Below are positions 1 through 7,567 of a stretch of DNA of 64,000 nucleotides, piece after piece. This DNA comes from Cochleicola gelatinilyticus. Its GTDB lineage: Bacteria; Bacteroidota; Bacteroidia; Flavobacteriales; Flavobacteriaceae. Position numbers and translations under genes: made by a program. The notes under the pieces are model-generated. The model searched no databases and was not told the DNA's origin. It worked only from the letters and a program-made list of their open reading frames with translations. Location: the NCBI RefSeq assembly GCF_001637325.1, contig NZ_LRXL01000026.1, positions 124,001 through 188,000 on the forward strand, written 5' to 3'. Every line of letters starts with the position of its first letter. Position 1 is the first letter of the stretch.

Positions 1-971
1 ATGTAATCATCAATACCTTCTACCACTACTAGTTTCTGTGTTTCCGTATAAATCATATTCCCATGAGCATCTTTTAGATTAGGAATTGCTCGAACAACCG
101 CATTCTCGTGAGAATCCTTAGAAAGTTTATCGTGCAATGCTCCCCAGGTTCCAAGGTCATTCCAGTCGAAAGTTGCTTGTTTCACATATACATTTTCTGC
201 TTTTTCTAAAATACCGTAATCGATCGAAATATTTTCAGATAACGGATAGTTTTTAGAAATAAAAGAGGCCTCTTCCGAAGTATTATAAACTGGATTTCCT
301 TCAGAAAAGAGCGCATGCATTATTGGCATATTCTTTTCAAAAGAACGAATAATACTTTTTACACTCCAAATAAAAATTCCTGCATTCCACACAAAATTGC
401 CCTCAGCTAAAAATTGTTTTGCTGTTTCATAATCAGGTTTCTCTCGAAACTGTCGAACTTTTTTAATAGGTGAATGTCCCTCTTTTTCACTCTCAATATA
501 TCCATATCCAGTATTCGGAAAGGTAGGTGCGATCCCTAACGTTACCAACCGGTCATCGCGTTGTGCTGCATCGAAACAAGCTTGTACATCTGTCGCAAAA
601 GCCGCTTCATCTTCGATCCAATGATCACTAGGAGCAACAAGCATTAATGCATCGGGGTTTTCTTTCTTAATTTTTAAAGCAGAAAGTAAAATACAAGGTG
701 CCGTATTTCGCATTGCAGGTTCTAATACCACTTGTTTTTCTGAAATTTCAGGCAACTGCTGCAACGTTAATGACAAGTAACGCTCGTTGGTAAGTATGTA
801 GATGTTTTCTGAAGGCATTAAAGCGTTTAATCTAGAAAACGTTTTTTGAAGCAAGGTTTGCCCAGTACCCAACATGTCGTGAAACTGCTTAGGAAGCTCT
901 TTGGTACTTACTGGCCAGAATCGCGAACCAATTCCTCCTGCCATAATAACTGCGTAATAGTTTTTATTCAT
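1..971 (-). CDS. manC: Mannose-1-phosphate guanylyltransferase (GDP-mannose pyrophosphorylase), 3' end missing
   Basis: This enzyme makes GDP-mannose from mannose-1-phosphate and GTP for cytoplasmic nucleotide-sugar supply to glycans. Translating the minus strand from the ATG at 971 gives an uninterrupted frame to the window edge (about 323 residues). The N-terminus holds the nucleotidyltransferase signature MAGGIGSRFWPVST followed by KELPKQF. Near the edge it reads VVEGIDDY, which matches the region before the end of this family. Full-length homologs have roughly 350-360 residues, so only a short C-terminal piece lies outside the window. It is the last visible gene of a minus-strand run, 98 bases after the SprT-like gene. 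The family call is firm; whether it also carries isomerase activity is unlikely given the length. Confidence 0.9.
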   Translation of the reverse strand, partial: MNKNYYAVIMAGGIGSRFWPVSTKELPKQFHDMLGTGQTLLQKTFSRLNALMPSENIYILTNERYLSLTLQQLPEISEKQVVLEPAMRNTAPCILLSALKIKKENPDALMLVAPSDHWIEDEAAFATDVQACFDAAQRDDRLVTLGIAPTFPNTGYGYIESEKEGHSPIKKVRQFREKPDYETAKQFLAEGNFVWNAGIFIWSVKSIIRSFEKNMPIMHALFSEGNPVYNTSEEASFISKNYPLSENISIDYGILEKAENVYVKQATFDWNDLGTWGALHDKLSKDSHENAVVRAIPNLKDAHGNMIYTETQKLVVVEGIDDY

Positions 972-1069
972 ATCGATTGCCCGAGAAGTCGGGTACAATT
1001 TTATAATCTACCTATCGTATTCGAATATAAGCATCCTTCTTTAAATTACAAAGCAGCCAAATAGGCACG

Positions 1070-1666
1070 TTACTTAATAAATTCAACCTCTGCATTCGGA
1101 TTAAATAAATAAATACGTCCGGAAGCTATTTCAAGACATTCATATCTTTTTACTCTTTTATTTCCTCGCTTAAACATTCTTCCGTTGGGTAGGCGAAATG
1201 TGCCTCCCATTGGGATTTCAAATATATAGTTTTTATCGTTTGGTGGATCGAATTGTTTTAAAGCCAATGATAATCTAGCATCGGTATCGCTTGTTGCTTT
1301 CGGATTTTTAAAATGAATAGCGAGCAAAGGCAATATTTTATTCGGAAAAATCTCTGGTCGTATTAAAGGCAACATAAGCACTTGAAAGGTCCGTTTCCAT
1401 TCGAGTCCGTGCGGCTTTATCGCCCTACCGTATTTCTGAAACGCTACTAAATGCGCAATTTCATGCACCAATGTCATTAGAAAACGGTATTGATTTAAAT
1501 TGGCATTGACGGTAATTTGATGCGCGCCATCGGGTAACTTTCGGTAATCGCCATGTCGCGACACTCGTTCATTAACAATTTTAAGGTGTACATGATGTAT
1601 TCGAATTAACTCGAACACAGGTGCCACCGCAGCCTTAGGGATATATTTTTCTAACGTTTCAGTCAT
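1070..1666 (-). CDS. SprT-like zinc metalloprotease-domain protein
   Basis: 198 residues. The zinc-binding motif HEIAH (His68, Glu69, His72) is followed by a likely third ligand, His86 in KPHGLEW. This is the spacing of SprT/Spartan-type metallopeptidase domains. No signal peptide or membrane segment is visible, so the protein should be cytoplasmic. The C-terminal 70 residues are basic with FKRGNKRVKRYECL, where SprT proteins often carry a small zinc-ribbon; here no cysteine quartet is visible, so that part looks reduced. The gene starts 4 bases after the SDR gene ends and precedes the GDP-mannose gene. Eukaryotic Spartan cleaves DNA-protein crosslinks, but the role of bacterial SprT-like proteins is not established. 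Confidence 0.8.
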   Translation of the reverse strand: MTETLEKYIPKAAVAPVFELIRIHHVHLKIVNERVSRHGDYRKLPDGAHQITVNANLNQYRFLMTLVHEIAHLVAFQKYGRAIKPHGLEWKRTFQVLMLPLIRPEIFPNKILPLLAIHFKNPKATSDTDARLSLALKQFDPPNDKNYIFEIPMGGTFRLPNGRMFKRGNKRVKRYECLEIASGRIYLFNPNAEVEFIK

Positions 1667-1670
1667 ATAA

Positions 1671-2351
1671 TTAAGGCGTTGAACTGGACACCTGCAAAAT
1701 TTTTCCGTTGTAAAACTTAGCTCCGTTTAAGGCGAAATCCATAATATATTGTGCCATTTCATCTGCGGTTAATGGAGCTTCATATCCAGGGAATGCTTCT
1801 TCTAACATTTCAGTTTGCACGGCGCCAAGGGCTAGCACATTAAATGATGGACCAGATTCTTTATATTCTTCTGCTAACAGCTCGGTGAGAGTAATAAGGG
1901 CTCCTTTACTACTGCTATACGCACTCAAACCAGGAAACTTTACACTCCCTTGTATGCCGCCCATACTACTAATATTTACTACATGACCGTCGTTGTTCAT
2001 AAATGGAAGTACTGCTTGTGTTAATGCTGCAACGCCAAAAACATTTACTTCGTAGCTTTTTTTAAAATCGCTCATTTTTATTTCTGAAAACGGGGCATTT
2101 ATTAAAAAACCGGAATTATGTATGATCACATCCACCTGCTCCCATTCATTTTTTATATACTCTGTAACTATAGCAATATCATTTTCTTTAGAAATATCGC
2201 ACGACATCGAAGTGCAGTTCTGAAGCTTCAGTTTTTCTACGGGTTCTAAATTCCTAGATAGTGCTAATACTTTATGTCCTGCTTCTACGAAACATTGCAC
2301 CATTTTATAACCAATTCCCCGACTCGTTCCTGTAATAATAATGTTTTTCAT
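1671..2351 (-). CDS. Short-chain dehydrogenase/reductase (SDR)
   Basis: 226 residues from the ATG at 2351. A longer frame exists, but it would overlap the upstream acetyltransferase; the chosen start places the Rossmann strand directly at the N-terminus (MKNIIITGTSRGIG), as is usual for classical SDRs. TGTSRGIG is the cofactor-binding glycine motif. The catalytic Tyr145 and Lys149 sit in AYSSSKGAL, with the preceding Ser in NISSMGG. The protein is cytoplasmic and should oxidise or reduce a hydroxyl/carbonyl group with NAD(P)H; the substrate cannot be read from the sequence. It lies 4 bases from genes on both sides, which implies co-transcription with the GNAT and SprT-like genes. Confidence 0.85.
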   Translation of the reverse strand: MKNIIITGTSRGIGYKMVQCFVEAGHKVLALSRNLEPVEKLKLQNCTSMSCDISKENDIAIVTEYIKNEWEQVDVIIHNSGFLINAPFSEIKMSDFKKSYEVNVFGVAALTQAVLPFMNNDGHVVNISSMGGIQGSVKFPGLSAYSSSKGALITLTELLAEEYKESGPSFNVLALGAVQTEMLEEAFPGYEAPLTADEMAQYIMDFALNGAKFYNGKILQVSSSTP

Positions 2352-2355
2352 ACCG

Positions 2356-2865
2356 CTATTTATTCCACTCTTTTTTAAATAATGCAAATCGTTTGTCTGC
2401 AATCTTTCCGTCTTTATAAATATCTTTTATTTCTTTAAGATACCTGTTTAAAATCTTTAAGGAAGCAACATTTCGTATATCAGCATCGGCTGTTACCTTT
2501 TCTACTCCTATCGTATTAAAGCAATAGGCAATCATCCCTTCGGTCACTTCCTTTGCATAACCCTTCCCCCAATAGCATTCCCGAAATCGGTACCCCAATT
2601 CGGTATCTCCTTCATTGTTGGTAAGCAGCATGCAGAGTCCCAATAATTCGTCTTCTTCCTTTAACGTAACGACTCGTATCTGTTTTCCCTTTTTAGAATT
2701 ATCGAACTCAAACACTTCTTGCATCTTGGCATCACTTTCAGCTTCAGTCATTGCAGGCAACGGAATTGGATTCATCACCTTCGGATTCCCCATAAGGTCG
2801 AAAAATGCATCTCGATCTTCTGGTTTCAATTTTCGAATCTGTAAACGTTCTGTGCTAAATTCCAT
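2356..2865 (-). CDS. GNAT-family N-acetyltransferase (RimJ/RimL-like)
   Basis: 169 residues. It opens with the pattern of the RimJ/RimL-like branch (FSTERLQIRKLKPEDRDAF) and has the acetyl-CoA-binding core ELGYRFRECYWGKGYAKE, where the WGKGYA segment corresponds to motif A. Late Asn and Leu residues (IRNVASLKILNR) fit motif B. Cytoplasmic. Members acetylate ribosomal proteins, antibiotics, amino acids or other amines; nothing in the context fixes the substrate. It is the first gene of the run that continues through the SDR, SprT-like and GDP-mannose genes. No clear promoter is seen between it and the terminator of the E2 gene upstream. Confidence 0.85.
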   Translation of the reverse strand: MEFSTERLQIRKLKPEDRDAFFDLMGNPKVMNPIPLPAMTEAESDAKMQEVFEFDNSKKGKQIRVVTLKEEDELLGLCMLLTNNEGDTELGYRFRECYWGKGYAKEVTEGMIAYCFNTIGVEKVTADADIRNVASLKILNRYLKEIKDIYKDGKIADKRFALFKKEWNK

Positions 2866-2882
2866 AATTGAGTTTCAGTAAT

Positions 2883-2925
2883 AAAAAAACCCGCTGCTTC
2901 AAAAGAGAACAGCGGGACATTTTTT
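2883..2925 (-). terminator. Rho-independent terminator of the pyruvate dehydrogenase genes
   Basis: CCCGCTG (2890-2896) pairs with CAGCGGG (2910-2916) around a 13-base loop. On the minus strand the stem is followed by seven T (2889-2883), about 50 bases after the E2 stop codon. A T-run also follows on the plus strand, so it could work in both directions. Confidence 0.85.
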
Positions 2926-2965
2926 AAATAATTTAGAATGCATTCCGAAGAAATTATGCTAACAA

Positions 2966-4696
2966 TTACACAAACATTGTCACAGGATTCTCAATATACT
3001 GTCGTACGGTTTGAAGGAATTTTGCTCCAGTCGCACCATCTACTGTTCTATGATCGCATGCTAATGTCACAGTCATCGTATTTCCTATGGCGATCGCTCC
3101 GTTTTTAACAACCGGTTTTTGCACGATCGCTCCCACCGAAAGAATCGCAGAATTAGGTGCATTAATAATTGAAGTAAACTCTTTAATACCAAACATTCCT
3201 AAGTTCGAAACAGTAAATGTACTTCCAGACATTTCATCGGGAGAGATCTTTTTATTTCGAGCTTTTCCTGCTAGTTCTTTTACTTGGGCTCCAATTTGTG
3301 AGAACGTCATTTGGTCGGTGTATTTTAAAACCGGCACTAATAAGCCTTCATCAACTGCTACAGCAACGCCTACGTGAATGTGCTTTGCTATTTTTGTAGC
3401 ATCTGCAGTCCATTGACTATTTACCTGCGGATGCTTTCTAAGCGCCATTGCACATGCTTTCACAATCATGTCATTGTAAGAAATTTTCACCTCGGGAACT
3501 GAATTGATCGCTGTACGTGCCGCAATAGCCCCATCCATATCGAGTTCGACCGTTAGATAGTAATGCGGTGCCGAAAACTTCGATTCTCCAAGACGCTTGG
3601 CAATGGTCTTACGCATTTGCGAATTTTTAACCTCTTCGAAGCTCTCTTCTCCCACTGGTGTATAATCTGTACCACCTGTTCCGGGCTGAAAGTTTTCGAT
3701 ATCGCTTTTAACAATGCGTCCGTGATCACCACTTCCATTCACTTGATTTAAATTAATGTTTCGTTCTTCAGCCAGTTTTTTAGCTAAGGGAGAAGCAAAA
3801 ATTCTTCGGTCGTTTGATCCACTTGTTGAACTTGATTTTTTCTTAGAATCTTCTCCAGATTTTTTCTCTTCGGAAGCCCTATTTTCTTCGGAAGTGTCCT
3901 TTTTTGAAGCTGCTTTTTTATCGGAAGTTTTATCTGAAGTTTCCTTTTTCGCTTCCGGTTTTTTCTTCTCTTTTTTAGGAGCGCCAGAAATTCCTGAAAC
4001 ATCGGTTCCTTCGGGTCCAATAATTGCCAGCAAGGTATCAACTTTAGCCGTCTCACCTTCTTGAATACCTATTTTCAGTAAGGTTCCCGAATAAAAACTT
4101 TCGAATTCCATCGTTGCTTTATCGGTTTCGATTTCGGCAAGAATATCACCTTCTTCAACCGTATCTCCTTCTTTTTTAAGCCATGATGCCACTGTACCTT
4201 CTTCCATGGTATCGCTTAACCGAGGCATGTTGATTACCTCTACACCTTCAGGCACTGTTCCTTCGGAAGTGTCTTCTGTATCCTCATCTGCTTCAGTTGT
4301 ATCTTCTTCATCTTTATCTTCTTCCGAAGTGTCTTTTTTAGAGTCTTCTTTATCTGAAGCATCCTTATCAGACTTTTCTTCCGAAGTATTTTTTTCTGTA
4401 TCATTTTCCGAAGTTTTCTTATCAGCCCCACCTTTAAGTAGTTCTGAGATATCTTCGCCTTCCTCACCAATAATCGCAAGTAGTTTATCAACCTCTGCTG
4501 TTTCGCCTTCTTCAATACCAATATGCAACAATGTTCCTTCGTAAAAAGATTCGAATTCCATTGTAGCTTTATCGGTTTCGATCTCTGCAAGGATATCTCC
4601 TTCTTCAATTTTATCTCCCTTCTTCACGAGCCATTTGGCTACGGTACCTTCTTCCATTGTGTCGCTTAATCGCGGCATGTTAATTACTTCTGCCAT
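2966..4696 (-). CDS. pdhC: Pyruvate dehydrogenase complex E2, dihydrolipoamide acetyltransferase
   Basis: 576 residues. E2 carries acetyl groups on swinging lipoyl arms from E1 to CoA. Two near-identical lipoyl domains are visible (about residues 1-80 and 152-230), with lipoyl lysines Lys43 and Lys193, both in ETDKATMEF. Long flexible linkers very rich in Asp, Glu, Ser and Lys separate them and follow the second. Next comes a peripheral subunit-binding domain (FASPLAKKLAEERNINL, about residues 300-340), then the catalytic acyltransferase core ending in DHRTVDG with catalytic His549. The gene begins 6 bases after the E1 alpha gene. The E1 beta and E3 genes are not in the window. LipB, which supplies octanoyl groups for lipoylation, is encoded at 36.7 kb. 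Confidence 0.95.
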   Translation of the reverse strand: MAEVINMPRLSDTMEEGTVAKWLVKKGDKIEEGDILAEIETDKATMEFESFYEGTLLHIGIEEGETAEVDKLLAIIGEEGEDISELLKGGADKKTSENDTEKNTSEEKSDKDASDKEDSKKDTSEEDKDEEDTTEADEDTEDTSEGTVPEGVEVINMPRLSDTMEEGTVASWLKKEGDTVEEGDILAEIETDKATMEFESFYSGTLLKIGIQEGETAKVDTLLAIIGPEGTDVSGISGAPKKEKKKPEAKKETSDKTSDKKAASKKDTSEENRASEEKKSGEDSKKKSSSTSGSNDRRIFASPLAKKLAEERNINLNQVNGSGDHGRIVKSDIENFQPGTGGTDYTPVGEESFEEVKNSQMRKTIAKRLGESKFSAPHYYLTVELDMDGAIAARTAINSVPEVKISYNDMIVKACAMALRKHPQVNSQWTADATKIAKHIHVGVAVAVDEGLLVPVLKYTDQMTFSQIGAQVKELAGKARNKKISPDEMSGSTFTVSNLGMFGIKEFTSIINAPNSAILSVGAIVQKPVVKNGAIAIGNTMTVTLACDHRTVDGATGAKFLQTVRQYIENPVTMFV

Positions 4697-4702
4697 GGTA
4701 TT

Positions 4703-5701
4703 TTATAATTTATGAGATAAAAAAGGGTAGTCTTCTTGTTCGTAGACTGCATCGTACATAACATTTTTCTCTGGGTATGGAGATTCTTCAGCAAATTTCT
4801 CACATTCCAGTACGCGTTCTTTAACGTTTTTATCTATTTTTTTGATCTCGTCTTCGGTCGCCCACTTATTTTCGTAGATCTTATGTAGTACCCATGAGAT
4901 TGGGTCTTCTTCTTGCTTTTGTTTTACTTCGTCTTTGGTTCGGTAATGTTGCGCATCACTCATGGAGTGCCCGCGGTATCGATAGGTTCGAATTTCTAAA
5001 AAGGTAGGTCCTTCTCCTCGACGTGCGCGTGCGATCGCTTCATCCATTTCTTTGGCAACCACTTCTGGTTTCATACCATCAACGGGTTTGCAAGGCATTT
5101 CGTAACCTAGTCCTAATTTCCAGATATCGGTATGGTTTGCTGTTCTAGCAACAGAGGTTCCCATTGCATAGCCGTTATTTTCACAACAAAACACAACGGG
5201 TAATTTCCAAAGCATCGCAAGGTTGAATGTTTCATGCAGAGAACCTTGACGAACGGCTCCATCTCCCATATAAGTTAGCGTCACAGCATCTCGATCGAAA
5301 TATTTATCGCCAAATGCAAGCCCCGCTCCCAATGGAATTTGCCCACCTACAATACCATGCCCACCATAAAATCGGTGTTCTTTAGAAAAGATATGCATAG
5401 AACCACCAAGTCCTTGAGAAGTACCCGTTGCTTTTCCATAAAGTTCTGCCATCACTTTCTTGGGATCTACTCCCATACCAATAGGTTGTACGTGATTTCT
5501 ATAGGCGGTAATCATTCGGTCTTTATCCAGATCCATTGCATGCAACGCACCCGCAAGCACAGCTTCCTGACCGTTATACAAATGGAGAAAACCTCTCACT
5601 TTTTGTTTTATATATACCTGTGCGAGTTTATCTTCAAACTTTCGCCAGAAGAGCATGTTCTCGTACCAATCTAAATAGGTTTTTTTGGTGATTTTTTTCA
5701 T
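4703..5701 (-). CDS. pdhA: Pyruvate dehydrogenase E1 component, alpha subunit
   Basis: 332 residues. This is the thiamine-diphosphate-binding subunit that decarboxylates pyruvate and passes the acetyl group to E2. The ThDP motif begins at MGDGAVRQGSLHET and closes at CCENNGYAMGTS (GDG followed about 27 residues later by NN). The conserved loop YRYRGHSMSDAQHYR, equivalent to the regulated serine loop of mitochondrial E1 alpha, is intact. The length is typical of a heterotetrameric E1 alpha, so a separate beta subunit must be encoded elsewhere. It has its own strong promoter at 5749-5778 and is followed after 6 bases by the E2 gene. A small CCCT/AGGG hairpin at 5720-5730 lies in the leader, 19 bases before the start codon. 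Confidence 0.95.
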   Translation of the reverse strand: MKKITKKTYLDWYENMLFWRKFEDKLAQVYIKQKVRGFLHLYNGQEAVLAGALHAMDLDKDRMITAYRNHVQPIGMGVDPKKVMAELYGKATGTSQGLGGSMHIFSKEHRFYGGHGIVGGQIPLGAGLAFGDKYFDRDAVTLTYMGDGAVRQGSLHETFNLAMLWKLPVVFCCENNGYAMGTSVARTANHTDIWKLGLGYEMPCKPVDGMKPEVVAKEMDEAIARARRGEGPTFLEIRTYRYRGHSMSDAQHYRTKDEVKQKQEEDPISWVLHKIYENKWATEDEIKKIDKNVKERVLECEKFAEESPYPEKNVMYDAVYEQEDYPFLSHKL

Positions 5702-5748
5702 CGCGTTTTTGCTGGTAATCCCTGCAAGGGAATTTAATGCATAAGTAA

Positions 5749-5778
5749 CAAAAATACTATTTTATAAAAGTTCTGCAA
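5749..5778 (-). promoter_or_regulatory. Bacteroidota-type promoter for pdhA-pdhC
   Basis: On the minus strand TTG (5778-5776), exactly 19 bases, then TATTTTTG (5756-5749). This is a perfect match to the Bacteroidota primary-sigma consensus TTG-N19-TAnnTTTG. The expected start, about 6 bases downstream, leaves a leader of around 40 bases. Confidence 0.8.
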
Positions 5779-5870
5779 AAGAAGAGCAACTTCAAATTAA
5801 AAAAAATAATAGGATAAAATTCGTTTAAACATTTGAAAAGAAATGCCTGAACCGTTGCTTTTAATTACTA

Positions 5871-6353
5871 CTAAAGATACGAACTATCGAAGATAAGCGG
5901 CAGCAAATCTTTTATAGAATTTGCTTTAACAATTTTTCCTGATTCTCCCATGAAATAGAGAATTATAGGTGCATTTTGTTTTACCTCGTACTCCACCAAA
6001 GACTGCCTACAAGCACCGCAAGGCGGAATAGGTGTCGTAACTTTTTGTTTAAGAGATCGTGCTGTAATTGCCATCATTTTAATTATCGCACTTGGGTAGG
6101 ACGCTCCTGCATAAAATACTGCAACCCGTTCTGCACATAAACCAGACGGAAATGCTGCATTTTCTTGATTATTCCCGATTACAGTTTCGCCAGAAGCTAA
6201 TTGAAGGGCTGCTCCCACTTTAAAATGTGAATAAGGCGCATAAGCATTTTCACGTGCTTGCTGCGCCTTATTCATAAGATTTTGTACTTCTAAAGGAAGT
6301 TCTGAAAAGGTTTCAAAAACCTCCAGATGTGTTTCAATAGTTAGTTTTTTCAC
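5871..6353 (-). CDS. cdd: Cytidine deaminase
   Basis: 160 residues, homotetrameric-type length. It deaminates cytidine and deoxycytidine in pyrimidine salvage. The zinc site is clear: GLCAERVA (Cys and catalytic Glu) and PPCGACRQ (two further Cys). The N-terminal AYAPYSHFKVGAAL is the usual substrate-side motif of this family. The start codon is GTG at 6353; it lies 4 bases after the porV stop, and no ATG lies near the family N-terminus. Translation is therefore probably coupled to porV. It is separated from pdhA by 169 bases holding a promoter, so it closes the porU-porV-cdd unit. Confidence 0.93.
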   Translation of the reverse strand: MKKLTIETHLEVFETFSELPLEVQNLMNKAQQARENAYAPYSHFKVGAALQLASGETVIGNNQENAAFPSGLCAERVAVFYAGASYPSAIIKMMAITARSLKQKVTTPIPPCGACRQSLVEYEVKQNAPIILYFMGESGKIVKANSIKDLLPLIFDSSYL

Positions 6354-6357
6354 ACGT

Positions 6358-7533
6358 CTAGTATTCGTCGTATTCGTCTCCGAAGTTGAAAGTTAATCCG
6401 AAACGAAGGGTTCCTTCTAATGGGCTTCTTACTGCCGATGTAGAGAAAAGATACGATAGATCTATATTGATGGCTGTGTATTTGAACCCTGCTCCTAATG
6501 AGACAAATTTACGAGAACCTTTTTCATCGCTTTCATTAAAATATCCTGTTCGTAAAGCAAACACATCTTGATACCAATATTCTGCTCCTAATGCCCAAGT
6601 AAATTCTTTTAACTCTTCGCTAAATCCGTCGGGTGCATCACCAAACGATTGAAAAATTCCAGAGAAAAAGCTAATATCCTCGTAGTCTGCTTGATTCTGT
6701 AGCACTTCTTCTGAAGTAACCTCACCATCCCCATTTAGATCTGGATCTTGAGGAGTTGGCACTAATAATTTATTAACTTCAGCATGAACGCCTACTTTAT
6801 TATATTCATCCAATATGAAATCGAACCCTGCACCTAAAGCCATGTTTGTTGGCAAATTGTTTTCTTGTCCAACATCATCATATTTTATTTTTGGTCCAAT
6901 ATTAGAGAAGTTAAAACCTGCTCTCCAACGTCCATCAAAATCACTGTAAGCGATCTCTTCACTCTGATAAAAACCTGCAATATCAACTGCGAATGAACCC
7001 GCTGCTGAAGCATCTTCTTGAGACACCTGAAGTTTTAAATCGGAACGTAAATAACGCCCAGCTACCGCCATAGCAAATCGATCACTTAATCGAAGTGAAT
7101 ACGAGAGATCGAAAGTAAATTCGTTTGGACTTAAAATTAATGGATCAACTTGTTGCGCATCGACTCTAGAATCGATATCTCCTAAACTAAAATAGCGCAA
7201 ACTACCTGCAATAGCACTTCGCTCATTAATTCTATTATAGTACGTAAGATTTCCTAAGAAAATATCGTTTACTAAGTTACTTAGATATGGTGTATAGGTA
7301 ACCCCTACTGCTTGTTTAGATAGTGCAAAAGCATATTTTGCAGGATTCCATTGTTGTGAGAAAGCATCAGCAGAACTAGCTACACCAATATCACCCATAC
7401 CCGCAGCACGGGAATCGGCAGCAATAAGTATAAAAGGAACACCAGTGGTAATAACACGGTTGTTCTCTTGTACTTGAGCAAAGGATTTAACAGTAAATAA
7501 ACAAAGTAATATAAGGATAAAGAACTTCTTCAT
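6358..7533 (-). CDS. porV: Type IX secretion outer-membrane protein PorV (LptO)
   Basis: 391 residues with an N-terminal signal peptide ending around FAQ (residue 20). The mature start (VITTGVPFILIAADSRAAGMG, with SSADAFSQQWNPAKYAF following) is the recognisable PorV opening. The rest alternates short strands and turns like a 14-strand FadL-type barrel and ends with an aromatic-rich last strand (LRFGLTFNFG). PorV shuttles folded T9SS cargo from the translocon to the attachment complex with PorU. It is encoded 34 bases after porU, with a possible minor minus-10-like box TATATTTG (7558-7551) in the gap, and 4 bases before cdd. An internal acidic stretch (DLNGDGEVTSEE, about residue 265) looks like a calcium-binding loop. 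Confidence 0.93.
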   Translation of the reverse strand: MKKFFILILLCLFTVKSFAQVQENNRVITTGVPFILIAADSRAAGMGDIGVASSADAFSQQWNPAKYAFALSKQAVGVTYTPYLSNLVNDIFLGNLTYYNRINERSAIAGSLRYFSLGDIDSRVDAQQVDPLILSPNEFTFDLSYSLRLSDRFAMAVAGRYLRSDLKLQVSQEDASAAGSFAVDIAGFYQSEEIAYSDFDGRWRAGFNFSNIGPKIKYDDVGQENNLPTNMALGAGFDFILDEYNKVGVHAEVNKLLVPTPQDPDLNGDGEVTSEEVLQNQADYEDISFFSGIFQSFGDAPDGFSEELKEFTWALGAEYWYQDVFALRTGYFNESDEKGSRKFVSLGAGFKYTAINIDLSYLFSTSAVRSPLEGTLRFGLTFNFGDEYDEY

Positions 7534-7567
7534 GAGGTTTAAATTTTGGACAAATATAATTTAATTT

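Noticed and set aside
846-1064. Plus-strand frame of 72 codons
   Set aside because: It runs antisense through the start of the GDP-mannose gene, whose own translation has clear family motifs.
3756-4544. Long plus-strand Ser-rich frames opposite the E2 gene
   Set aside because: They are produced by the Asp/Glu/Ser/Lys-rich linker codons on the other strand and have no signal or family motif.
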